Source: a virus. Taken from it: DNA of 27,435 nt. The notes under the pieces were generated by a model, which saw only the letters and a program-made list of their open reading frames with translations, did not search any database and had not been told where the DNA came from. Positions 1 to 5,605 of this stretch are shown here, one piece after another (position 1 is the first letter of the stretch; each line of letters starts with the position of its first letter). A program made the position numbers and the translations under genes. Location: positions 1-27,435 of IMG/VR virus record IMGVR_UViG_3300038424_000692. One strand, written 5' to 3'.

Positions 1-127
1 CAAATGATGGTAAAGAAGGGATTAGAAACTGAAGAAGATTTGGATGTTGGCTTTATCTCTGAAAGCTATATCAAACTGGACATTATTGAAGACTTATTCA
101 AACTTGAACAAATCATAAAGGAAAAGA
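1..127. repeat. Terminal direct repeat, left copy (circular overlap)
   Basis: These 127 bases are identical to 27309-27435. The repeat falls inside a protein-coding gene and the reading frame is continuous across it, so it is an assembly overlap of a circular molecule and not a biological terminal repeat. A length of 127 is a common maximum k-mer in short-read assemblers. The non-redundant circle is about 27,308 bp. Confidence 0.93.
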
Positions 128-723
128 ATATCTCTGTTCTGATTTGTGATGTTTACAGAAGATTAGTGGGCTTTGACGAAAATGATGCAACTAATGTTTC
201 ATTCCTTTTTGTTAATCTTCTAAAGCCATTATGCGAAAGAACTGGAGTTTCTATAATACTTCTGCATCACGAAAAGAAAGGTGATAAGGGAAATGATGAA
301 GTAGATGCTTTAAGAGGCTCTTCAGATTTGGCTAATTTTGTTGATGGAATAATTCAGATTGAAAGGAAAGGAGACATTATAACTTTGAAGCAAACGAAGA
401 ATAGGGGAGCAAAAGAACTTCTTCCTTTCAGCTTGAAAATTGAATCAGATGAAACTTCTTACTTTAAATTAAAGTATCTTGGAACTCCGGAAGGGATTGA
501 AACAAAGGTAGCAAAAGCAATAACAGATTGGATTATGAATAACAATAAAAGTTCATTTAGTTTTACAGAAGCCCAGACTTATATCCTCTCCAAGGGGTAT
601 AATATTTCAGGCTTCAAAAATGCTTTAAATTTACTGCTAAATAATGGTGTAGTGGTTAAAAATGAAGGCAAAAGAGGGAAGTATGAAGTGTCAAAAGAAC
701 TAAATTTGGGGGTTTGGGAATGA
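1..723 (+). CDS. Prim-pol/helicase, C-terminal part (RepA-like ATPase core and C-terminal wHTH)
   Basis: This is the second part of the gene that begins at 26187. Base 1 is the first base of codon 375, so no start codon should be sought here; the ATG at 4 is internal. Together the halves encode 614 residues. This part holds the Walker B region of a RecA/RepA-type hexameric helicase (VLICDVYRRL), followed by the conserved DENDA segment and a strand ending in LLHHEKKG, the arrangement of the AAA_25/RepA family. The last 70 residues (ITDWIMNNN... to the end) look like a winged helix, as in other plasmid and viral primase-helicases. It stops at TGA 721-723, directly before the iteron region. A 37-codon frame overlaps the stop (ATGA at 720) and runs through the iterons; I do not count it as a gene. 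Confidence 0.92.
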   Translation, partial: QMMVKKGLETEEDLDVGFISESYIKLDIIEDLFKLEQIIKEKNISVLICDVYRRLVGFDENDATNVSFLFVNLLKPLCERTGVSIILLHHEKKGDKGNDEVDALRGSSDLANFVDGIIQIERKGDIITLKQTKNRGAKELLPFSLKIESDETSYFKLKYLGTPEGIETKVAKAITDWIMNNNKSSFSFTEAQTYILSKGYNISGFKNALNLLLNNGVVVKNEGKRGKYEVSKELNLGVWE

Positions 724-870
724 TTTTAGGGGTAAGGTTGAATCCCTGTGTAAAGGATGAAAGGTTGAATGGTTACCCCTATAGGGGGTTAACCTTTCAA
801 CCATTTCAAAATCCCAAAAGGTTAAAATGGTAAAAAACCTTTTCAAACCTTTTCAACCATTTGAAAGGAA
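720..870. other. Candidate replication origin: iterons and inverted repeat
   Basis: Immediately after the helicase gene the sequence carries repeated AAAGGTTGAA-type boxes in both orientations: forward at 734-742 and 760-769, a variant (AAAAGGTTAAAA) at 817-828, and reverse AACCTTT(T)CAA at 791-800, 836-846 and 846-856. GGTT/AACC boxes flank a near-palindrome centred on CCCCTATAGGGGG (776-787). AACCATTT also follows two of the reverse copies. Clustered iterons beside a replication initiator are the usual form of plasmid and viral origins. Functional assignment is inference. The stretch 724-973 holds no convincing gene. Confidence 0.6.
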
Positions 871-973
871 GTTTTATAGTATTGTTGATGTAGTAGGTAA
901 AATCTTCCGCCCATCTTGGAGCAAGTGAAAGTCAAGATTCAGACTTTGGATTAAGATATTGGGAGGGAATTAA

Positions 974-1129
974 GTGGAAATCTTAAAAGTTACAGGGGTA
1001 ACATATGATTTCACTCTAATATGTCAACTCCAGTACTTCCCTTATAGTATAAAAAAGGGTGTTATCCCTGTAGATAATTTTTCCTTCCGCCCTTCAGTTG
1101 AAGTAAAAGGAGAAAATGTTGATATTTAA
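974..1129 (+). CDS. Possible 51-residue protein, unknown
   Basis: A short open frame starting at GTG, preceded by a strong GGGAGGG ribosome-binding site at 961-967, seven bases upstream. The product (begins M-E-I-L-K-V-T-G, ends V-K-G-E-N-V-D-I) has no motif I recognise, no membrane segment and a globular-looking composition. Its last codons and stop lie inside the first copy of a 53-bp direct repeat, so its end may have been set by recombination. The same stretch can form a 13-bp stem (991-1003 with 1060-1072, one G-U pair), so a structured RNA is an alternative reading. Confidence 0.4.
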   Translation: MEILKVTGVTYDFTLICQLQYFPYSIKKGVIPVDNFSFRPSVEVKGENVDI

Positions 1130-1160
1130 GCCAGAAAAATAAAAATCTTCGAAATCTATA
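1108..1160. repeat. 53-bp perfect direct repeat, copy 1
   Basis: Positions 1108-1160 are identical to 3331-3383. The two copies bracket a 2.17-kb segment holding the IS605-type element and several mini-genes. Every frame ending or starting near the repeat is cut or changed there. This fits insertion of a roughly 2.2-kb circle by single crossover, or a duplication scar. Confidence 0.9.
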
Positions 1161-1162
1161 GG

Positions 1163-1282
1163 GGAAAACTGGCTAATTCTGGGATTTCTGAGAAGCTACC
1201 ATCCTTTTTTGAACGATTAAAATAGATCGCTCCTTCAATATAATCAACGCCCATATCATCTAAATCTTTTTTCGAATGTCAA
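1163..1282 (-). pseudogene. C-terminal fragment of an unknown protein next to the IS right end
   Basis: On the - strand, directly beyond the TnpB-side end of the insertion element, about 39 codons read as convincing protein (contains DDMGVDYIEGAIYFN and SEIPELASF) up to a TAG at 1161-1163. There is no start before the element boundary, so this looks like the tail of a gene cut by the insertion or an associated deletion. One extra C in the CCCC run near 1161-1164 would fuse the frame with IDFEDFYFSG encoded in the 53-bp repeat. No family is recognised. Confidence 0.35.
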
Positions 1283-2389
1283 TTACCCCTCAATAAATTG
1301 GGGGGCTTGTAACTGAGCTTTATGCAAACTCGCTACGATTGGCTCATTGACTTGGAGCCTACTGAACAAAGCTTTGCCGAGTTCAGTGATATTACGGGAG
1401 GCATTTAAATCGCTATGCAAACTAAAACCACATTTCAAACATTTGAAAGAAACTCCTTTCCTATTAGACTTGGAAAGATGCCCACAGTTAGAACAGACTT
1501 GACTGGTGTATCTACAATTAACAAGAACAACAATTTTTCCAACATTCTCAGACTTATATTCCAAGAAAGTTTGGAATTGTCTGAAAGCCCAAGTTCCGAG
1601 TTTCTTGTTAAATTTTCTCCCTTGTTTTTTAGTTCTTTTTATTTCAAGTTTTTCAAGTGCGAAGCACTCAAAGGGCATTTCAACAATCTTCTTAGACAAG
1701 ATGTGGTTCATATCAGTCATAAAACGGTTTTCCCTACCCGCCAATCTTTTCAAATGTCTCTTAGCAGATTTGGTGCCTTTGGACTGAAGCTTACTTTTTA
1801 TCCAAGAATATTTTCCTTTAACTCTTCTAATATCTTTGCTATTAAAGAATTGATTATTACTTGTAACAACAGGATTAAGAATACCTCTATCAATGCCAAG
1901 AATATTTTTAACTTCCAACTTTTCAGGAGTTTCAATTTTAGCAATCATCCTTCCTTGAATTTTATTATCTTTAAAGAAAATAACAATAGCTTTAATTTCT
2001 CCAACGAGATACTTGGAAAAATATTCAGGAACTTTGGGAATAATCTTTTTTCTTCCATTGATGGTAGTCATAGAAATAATTCCATTCTTGAAACTGAAAG
2101 TCCTTTGATTATATCTTATTGCAGAATAAGTTTTTTTAAAGGGAACAACTCTAAGCCTTTCTCTCTTCAACATCTCGGAAGCTTGGTCTCTTGCACTGCA
2201 AACAAGACTACTCTGCAAATCACTCTCTCCTCTTATTTCATAATAAGTGAGTTTGTGAATATCATTTTTATTGATAGTCCTATTTTCAAATCCAACTCTC
2301 ATACAGAAATTAACAACTTCGTTAAATTCAGTGATAGTGTCAATTATATCTTTGTCATAGGGAATTTCAAATTTGATAGTTCTTTCCAT
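1283..2389 (-). CDS. tnpB: TnpB, RNA-guided RuvC-like nuclease of IS605-type element
   Basis: 368 residues, normal TnpB length. RuvC-like acidic triad: D167 in LGIDRG, E246 in FALEKLEI and D327 in SDLNASRN. A four-cysteine zinc ribbon (C299, C302, C317, C320) sits between the second and third acidic residues, as in active TnpB. Family knowledge: TnpB is the ancestor of Cas12 and uses an RNA from the element's right end (omega/reRNA) to cut DNA beside a short target motif, which keeps the element in place. The last codons form the end hairpin at 1286-1305, so the guide RNA scaffold should overlap this gene's 3' end and the guide should be read from the flank just below about 1280. Confidence 0.95.
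   Translation of the reverse strand: MERTIKFEIPYDKDIIDTITEFNEVVNFCMRVGFENRTINKNDIHKLTYYEIRGESDLQSSLVCSARDQASEMLKRERLRVVPFKKTYSAIRYNQRTFSFKNGIISMTTINGRKKIIPKVPEYFSKYLVGEIKAIVIFFKDNKIQGRMIAKIETPEKLEVKNILGIDRGILNPVVTSNNQFFNSKDIRRVKGKYSWIKSKLQSKGTKSAKRHLKRLAGRENRFMTDMNHILSKKIVEMPFECFALEKLEIKRTKKQGRKFNKKLGTWAFRQFQTFLEYKSENVGKIVVLVNCRYTSQVCSNCGHLSKSNRKGVSFKCLKCGFSLHSDLNASRNITELGKALFSRLQVNEPIVASLHKAQLQAPQFIEG
1286..1305 (-). repeat. IS605-type right-end hairpin
   Basis: CCCC-T-CAAT-AA-ATTG-G-GGGG, a 20-nt imperfect palindrome overlapping the final TnpB codons. It matches the left-end hairpin at 2853-2872 in length, loop and mismatch position. It is likely both the TnpA binding site and the 3' part of the TnpB guide RNA. 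Confidence 0.75.
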
Positions 2390-2440
2390 AATAACTCATT
2401 AGATAGTAAAGTATATAAACCTTATGGTATTAGTATTCTT

Positions 2441-2896
2441 ATGGAAAAAGAAAGAACAAAATCAGCTACATATAATATTAATTATCATTTCGTTTGGTGT
2501 CCGAAGTATAGAAAGAATTTGCTCGTAGGAGAAGTTAAAGATTTTACAAAATCTATAATTGAAACAATCTGTTCAAGTAAAAATTGGAAGTTAATTGAAA
2601 TGGAAATAATGCCAGACCATTTACATTTATTTTTATCTGCTCCACCTTACGAAAGTCCAACAGGAATAATCAAAATTCTTAAAGGAACATTAGCAATACA
2701 ATTATTCAAAAAGTTTTCAGGATTAAGAAGAGAATTAAGGAAAGGACATATTTGGAGCCCAAGTTACTATGTTGGAACTGCTGGAACAGTTACAGCAGAA
2801 ACTATCAGAAGATACATTCAAGAACAAGAAGAAAGAGGGAATGGCAATTCCTCCCCCGAACAAGTTCAGGGGTCTCCTTGCCAAGAGGACTTATGA
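2441..2896 (+). CDS. tnpA: TnpA, Y1 HUH single-strand transposase
   Basis: 151 residues from the ATG at 2441. A longer open frame exists upstream, but it is only antisense to tnpB. The HUH pair is H60-L61-H62 (in MPDHLHLF). The catalytic tyrosine is Y125, with Q129 four residues later, the same spacing as the Y and Q of IS608 TnpA. Family knowledge: a dimer cuts and rejoins single-stranded DNA at the element ends during replication. The last 20 or so residues (after QEQEERG) run through the left-end hairpin and are probably a read-through tail, since relatives are 130-140 residues. It diverges from tnpB with a short shared promoter region (2390-2440) containing a TATA-like GTATATAAAC. Confidence 0.93.
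   Translation: MEKERTKSATYNINYHFVWCPKYRKNLLVGEVKDFTKSIIETICSSKNWKLIEMEIMPDHLHLFLSAPPYESPTGIIKILKGTLAIQLFKKFSGLRRELRKGHIWSPSYYVGTAGTVTAETIRRYIQEQEERGNGNSSPEQVQGSPCQEDL
2853..2872 (+). repeat. IS605-type left-end hairpin
   Basis: CCCC-C-GAAC-AA-GTTC-A-GGGG, lying inside the 3' end of the tnpA frame. Same 4-1-4-2-4-1-4 plan as the right-end hairpin, as expected for the two TnpA recognition sites of one element. Confidence 0.72.
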
Positions 2897-2906
2897 AGAG
2901 ATTAAA

Positions 2907-3098
2907 ATGAAACCCAAACCAGCATCCAAAGGGATAAATGAAGAATGCTGGCTTAACAGCTGCCATCTTAAAGGAGTTCATAAGTATCAATTTGGAAACA
3001 AAGAAGTCCTGATTTGCAACAAGCACTTCAAGGCATTCAAGTTTCAAGAAGAGATAGAAAAGGAGAAAAGAGATGGGAAACGAACTAAAACCTCTTAA
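2907..3098 (+). CDS. Small Cys/His protein, putative zinc-binding, unknown
   Basis: 63 residues from the ATG at 2907 (the frame is open further upstream into the insertion element, so the original start may have been lost). It has CWLNSCH and, 25 residues later, VLICNKHFK: two Cys/His pairs arranged like a small treble-clef or zinc knuckle. The C-terminus is charged and helical (EEIEKEKRDGKRTK). It overlaps the next frame, suggesting a small co-translated cluster. Function not known; binding to nucleic acid is a guess from size and metal motif. Confidence 0.6.
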   Translation: MKPKPASKGINEECWLNSCHLKGVHKYQFGNKEVLICNKHFKAFKFQEEIEKEKRDGKRTKTS

Positions 3099-3195
3099 AG
3101 AAATAATGGACAAATTTGAAAAGGAACAAAAACACTACACCAAATTAAAAGAATTAAAGGAGAAAAGAAAGATGGGAGAAAAGCAAAATGATTAA
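3073..3195 (+). CDS. 40-residue charged helical protein
   Basis: ATG at 3073 with AGGAG at 3061-3065, overlapping the end of the previous gene by 26 bases. The product is almost entirely Lys/Glu-rich with leucines spaced for a coiled coil (KEIMDKFEKEQKHYTKLKEL). No recognised family. The overlap and ribosome-binding site are the main support. Confidence 0.5.
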   Translation: MGNELKPLKEIMDKFEKEQKHYTKLKELKEKRKMGEKQND

Positions 3196-3206
3196 TCAAA
3201 CTCGGA

Positions 3207-3365
3207 ATGGAAATAAAACTGCACCTTGCGATTGGGGTTTTCAGCTTTCACTTACAAGGCTTAATCTTATACTTGAAAAAGAAAAGACTAGGTCATGGAA
3301 TTGAAGTCAAACTCAATATAAAGAAAGCACAGGAGAAAATGTTGATATTTAAGCCAGAAAAATAA
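3207..3365 (+). CDS. 52-residue single-span membrane protein
   Basis: ATG at 3207. Residues 5-23 are a hydrophobic segment (HLAIGVFSFHLQGLILYL) followed by a basic stretch (KKKRLGHG), giving a probable N-out/C-in or small anchored protein. The last residues and the stop at 3363-3365 lie inside the second copy of the 53-bp repeat. A different 38-codon frame (3189-3305) overlaps it and is judged less likely. Function unknown. Confidence 0.42.
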   Translation: MEIKLHLAIGVFSFHLQGLILYLKKKRLGHGIEVKLNIKKAQEKMLIFKPEK

Positions 3366-3436
3366 AAATCTTCGAAATCTATACTCTGTGTTAGTTCTAA
3401 TTCTTGTAACTCTTTATATTTTGGTGGTCTAGACAT
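3293..3436 (-). pseudogene. N-terminal fragment of an unknown, possibly self-regulated protein
   Basis: On the - strand an ATG at 3436 begins a protein-like N-terminus (MSRPPKYKELQELELTQS) that reads into IDFEDFYFSG encoded by the 53-bp repeat, and then degenerates and stops at 3293. Two palindromic operator-like sites lie directly in front of the ATG, and a TATA-like TTTATTAATT lies about 27-33 bases upstream, so it has its own promoter. I read it as a gene whose 3' part was replaced at the repeat. It overlaps the end of the + strand gene 3207-3365. Confidence 0.4.
3331..3383. repeat. 53-bp perfect direct repeat, copy 2
   Basis: Identical to 1108-1160. It lies at the point where a + strand mini-gene ends and a - strand gene fragment is interrupted. 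Confidence 0.9.
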
Positions 3437-3457
3437 TACTTAAGTAATACTTAAGTA
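3437..3457. promoter_or_regulatory. Tandem palindromic operator TACTTAAGTA x2
   Basis: Two copies of the perfect 10-bp palindrome TACTTAAGTA (3437-3446 and 3448-3457) start 11 bp apart, one helical turn, immediately upstream of the - strand ATG at 3436. The left copy extends to a 14-bp palindrome overlapping that ATG. This is the layout of a cooperative repressor site, likely for the - strand gene and possibly also for the + strand genes from 3526. Confidence 0.65.
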
Positions 3458-3479
3458 ATTAATAAATCTTTCGGAAAAA

Positions 3480-3525
3480 GAAGATTTATATAATAATCTT
3501 ATTATATAAGTATATAACTTATAAA
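3480..3525 (+). promoter_or_regulatory. Promoter for the 3526-4710 gene cluster
   Basis: AT-rich TATA-like elements (TTTATATAA around 3485 and ATTATATAAG at 3501-3510) end close to the ATG at 3526, which has no ribosome-binding site. That spacing suggests a leaderless or nearly leaderless archaeal transcript. Confidence 0.5.
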
Positions 3526-3786
3526 ATGGTACAACATCTTCCAGAATGGATTATGAGACGTTATTCTAAACTTTGGAGCAAATTCAAAGAGAAAGAATTT
3601 ACAAAAGACCAAGCTAAAAAAATTCTACCAAAAGATACATCTCTAGCTGTTTTATTATCCGAATTAAGAAAATCTGGTTGGCTTGAAATGAAGATGTCAA
3701 AAGAAGATGCAAGAAAGACTATCTATAAACTTAAAAGTCCAGAAAAAGCGATTAATGAAGAAATAAAAGAATTGAGTGAAAAATAA
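3526..3786 (+). CDS. Small winged-helix-like protein, possible regulator
   Basis: 86 residues. The pattern W-I-M-R-R-Y...FTKDQAKKIL...LAVLLSELRKSGWLEMKMS is that of an archaeal winged-helix fold in which a DNA-binding helix is followed by a wing ('leaves one residue basic' type, as in the N-terminal domain of AbiEi-like antitoxins). It is first in a tight four-gene cluster with a membrane protein, a Cas4-like nuclease and a methyltransferase remnant, and next to palindromic operators, so a transcriptional or antitoxin role is plausible but unproven. Confidence 0.65.
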   Translation: MVQHLPEWIMRRYSKLWSKFKEKEFTKDQAKKILPKDTSLAVLLSELRKSGWLEMKMSKEDARKTIYKLKSPEKAINEEIKELSEK

Positions 3787-3787
3787 A

Positions 3788-4033
3788 ATGAAATTTACTA
3801 AATGGCAAAGATATATGTTTTGGAGAGGAATAGAATTGGGATTGTTAGGTGGATTTATTGGTAGTCTTGCTGGAAGTGGACTTTTTTTAATTATAACTGG
3901 AGAAAAAGATTGGTTAAAAATATCTTTTGCTATATTATTTATTTTTACTTTTATTTTGATTTGGTTTATTACAATGAACAAAATTAGAAAAATTGAAAAT
4001 ATAAAGTCTGGAAGACCTAGAGGAAAAAGATGA
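3788..4033 (+). CDS. Two-span membrane protein, unknown
   Basis: 81 residues from the ATG at 3788; a GTG at 3776 would overlap the previous gene and adds only four residues. Two hydrophobic segments are visible (about residues 10-33, with GLLGGFIGSLAGSG, and 41-61). The tail is basic (KSGRPRGKR). It is sandwiched between the winged-helix gene and the Cas4-like gene and overlaps the latter by ATGA, so it is co-translated. The GxxxG-rich first segment suggests helix packing or oligomerisation. No family recognised. Confidence 0.65.
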   Translation: MKFTKWQRYMFWRGIELGLLGGFIGSLAGSGLFLIITGEKDWLKISFAILFIFTFILIWFITMNKIRKIENIKSGRPRGKR

Positions 4034-4710
4034 CTTTCAAACTTTCTCCCTCATCTCTTTCTCTTATGGAAGAATGTCCACGATGTTTTTGGCTTGCACA
4101 ACATAAAGTATGGAATCGTCCTGATTCTATATTTCCCAGCTTGCCTTCTGGAATGGATAACATATTAAAAAAACATTTTGATAAGTTCAGAGATAAAGGA
4201 ACACTTCCTCCAGAAATATGTAATAATGGAGATTGTAAAAATATGAAATTATTTGATGATAAAGAACTCCTTGACGAATGGAGAAATAATTTCAAGGGAA
4301 TATCTTGGAAAGATAAGGAAGAAAATATTCTTCATGGAGCAGTTGATAATTTATTAGTTAAAGGGAAAAAAATAATTGTTCTTGATTACAAGACAAGAGG
4401 ATTTCCATTAAAAGAAGATACAGCGGAACACTATAGAAATCAACTGGATATTTACAATTTCCTTTTAAGAAAAAATGGTTATGAAACAGAAGATTTCGCT
4501 TTCTTATTGTTTTATATTCCAAAAGAAGTTACTCAAACAGGAGAAGTTATTTTTGATACAAAATTAATAAAGATGAAGATTGATACAACAAACGCAGAAA
4601 AGATTTGGAAAAAGGCTCTTAAGCTTCTTAATGGTCCTTGTCCTAGAGACACCAATAAAGAAGAAAAGTGTGAATGGTGTAGATTAATTAAAAGCGAAGA
4701 TGGGGAATAA
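4030..4710 (+). CDS. Cas4/RecB-like PD-(D/E)XK nuclease with Fe-S cysteines
   Basis: 226 residues. PD-(D/E)XK core: D106 in GAVDNLL, D119-Y-K121 in VLDYKTRG, and the RecB-type Q138 in YRNQLDIYNFLL. Four cysteines in Cas4/AddB arrangement, one near the N-terminus (C16 or C19 in EECPRCF) and three near the C-terminus (C204, C214, C217), would bind an iron-sulfur cluster. Family knowledge: Cas4-like enzymes are 5'-3' single-strand exonucleases. Stand-alone versions are common in archaeal viruses, where they serve recombination, replication or possibly counter-defence. No Cas1/Cas2 or CRISPR array is present. It overlaps the preceding membrane-protein gene by 4 bases. Confidence 0.87.
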   Translation: MTFKLSPSSLSLMEECPRCFWLAQHKVWNRPDSIFPSLPSGMDNILKKHFDKFRDKGTLPPEICNNGDCKNMKLFDDKELLDEWRNNFKGISWKDKEENILHGAVDNLLVKGKKIIVLDYKTRGFPLKEDTAEHYRNQLDIYNFLLRKNGYETEDFAFLLFYIPKEVTQTGEVIFDTKLIKMKIDTTNAEKIWKKALKLLNGPCPRDTNKEEKCEWCRLIKSEDGE

Positions 4711-4713
4711 AAA

Positions 4714-4950
4714 ATGACCCTTAATTATATTGGAAGTAAATTATCTTTATTAGAGTTTATACATTTTGTTGTAAATAAAGAAATAAAAGAAAAAATAAAA
4801 GTAATTGGAGATTTTTTTGCTGGAACAGCTTTTAGTTCTATAGGAAAAATAATTTTCTCTTCATCTTCAAAAGAGAGTAAAATGTCGATTCTTTGCATAC
4901 CAACCCCACAAGAGACTTCATTTCCTATCCATTCTATTTTTTTGTTTTGA
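4714..4950 (+). pseudogene. Truncated D12-class (Dam-like) adenine-N6 methyltransferase
   Basis: The first 38 residues are a clear Dam/D12 start: NYIGSKLSLLEFI followed by motif I as GDFFAGT. Homology then stops abruptly near 4827; the rest of the frame is the antisense of a nuclease gene on the opposite strand. A functional enzyme needs about 250-350 residues, including a DPPY motif that is absent here. It starts 4 bases after the Cas4-like gene, so it was the next gene of that cluster before it was cut. Confidence 0.75.
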
Positions 4951-5561
4951 ATTAAAAGATTTTTCAAATAATTATCTAATTCTAAATTTTGAACTATGTA
5001 TGCTTGTAGATGACTTTCAAAGGCAAGTGGGGGGTTACTTTTATATTTATAAATTAAACGTGGAAGAACATTTATTTTTACTTTTCTCCCATTGTAGGTA
5101 TTAAATTTATCTGATGAAATAATTATTTGGTTTTCAATATCAAATGAAAAATTCTTAGAATTTATTTTTTCTCTTTTACTTATTTTATTCTTCTCTTTTA
5201 TTAAATGAAACAACCTTTCTGATTCATAAGGAGTTATCATTGTATTTCCCCTATTTGCTCTAAGTTTACGATAAATTAGGCTCCACATCATTTGACTGGG
5301 TTTTTGTATGTCTTTTATTTCATCTAATGCTTCCCACTCAGTTACTCCTTCAGGATATACTTCAAATGGTTCTATAATAATTCTAAATGTAAGTGATTTT
5401 TGCAAATCTTCTTTTAAATATTGATTTTCATCATTATTATCTAAAAATCCCAAAGATTTTGCTTTAAAAATTCCATAAAACTTTCCATCAACCTTTTCAC
5501 TCTGTTGTAAATAAAATATAATAAAGTCTCCTATTCTTATTCTACTCAAATCTGCAATCAT
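4725..5561 (-). CDS. EVE-like/NucS-like PD-(D/E)XK nuclease, C-terminally truncated
   Basis: 278 residues from the first ATG. The N-terminal part (residues 1-120, with FYGIFKAKS, TEWEALDEI and RGNTMITPYESERLF) resembles an EVE-like module. The C-terminal part is a nuclease of the NucS/DUF91 kind: E182, D226 in RIDILL and E242-L-K244 in PIELKA. After residue about 246 the sequence is the antisense of a methyltransferase start, so the helix that normally follows E-x-K is missing and activity is doubtful. The open frame also extends 23 codons upstream of this ATG (FFEIIWKTLNPTRERLLLGM), which looks homologous to the rest. The true N-terminus may therefore come by frameshifting from the upstream methylase gene. 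Part of a - strand R-M operon. Confidence 0.7.
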   Translation of the reverse strand: MIADLSRIRIGDFIIFYLQQSEKVDGKFYGIFKAKSLGFLDNNDENQYLKEDLQKSLTFRIIIEPFEVYPEGVTEWEALDEIKDIQKPSQMMWSLIYRKLRANRGNTMITPYESERLFHLIKEKNKISKREKINSKNFSFDIENQIIISSDKFNTYNGRKVKINVLPRLIYKYKSNPPLAFESHLQAYIVQNLELDNYLKNLLIQNKKIEWIGNEVSCGVGMQRIDILLSFEDEEKIIFPIELKAVPAKKSPITFIFSFISLFTTKCINSNKDNLLPI

Positions 5562-5605
5562 ACCTAATAATAAACGCTCTCTTGTTGGGTTTAAGGTTTT
5601 CCATA

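Larger units (their letters stand above)
1275..2895. mobile_element. IS605-type insertion sequence (divergent tnpA and tnpB)
   Basis: About 1.6 kb with tnpB on the - strand and tnpA on the + strand, starts 51 bases apart, as in IS605/IS608-type elements. Both ends carry a 20-nt hairpin with the same architecture (4-bp stem, 1 mismatch, 4-bp stem, 2-nt loop): 1286-1305 (CCCC-T-CAAT-AA-ATTG-G-GGGG) at the tnpB end and 2853-2872 (CCCC-C-GAAC-AA-GTTC-A-GGGG) at the tnpA end. Subterminal imperfect hairpins are what Y1 transposases bind. Such elements have no terminal inverted repeats or target duplication, so the outer boundaries are approximate. Both proteins keep their catalytic residues, so the element may be active. 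Confidence 0.85.

Noticed and set aside
720-833. 37-codon frame overlapping the replicase stop
   Set aside because: It runs through the iterons with no independent support. The repeats explain the sequence.
730-870. CRISPR-like array
   Set aside because: The repeats are short (about 10 bp), in both orientations and unevenly spaced without unique spacers. Iterons fit better.
1415-2440. Long + strand open frame in front of TnpA
   Set aside because: It is antisense to the well-supported tnpB gene and has low-complexity composition. Only the part from ATG 2441 has Y1 transposase motifs.
3189-3305. 38-codon frame overlapping the 52-residue membrane gene
   Set aside because: It is shorter, with no hydrophobic or other pattern. 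The alternative frame has a clear membrane helix.
4030-4710. Part of a CRISPR-Cas adaptation module
   Set aside because: The protein is Cas4-like, but no cas1, cas2 or repeat array exists anywhere on the circle.
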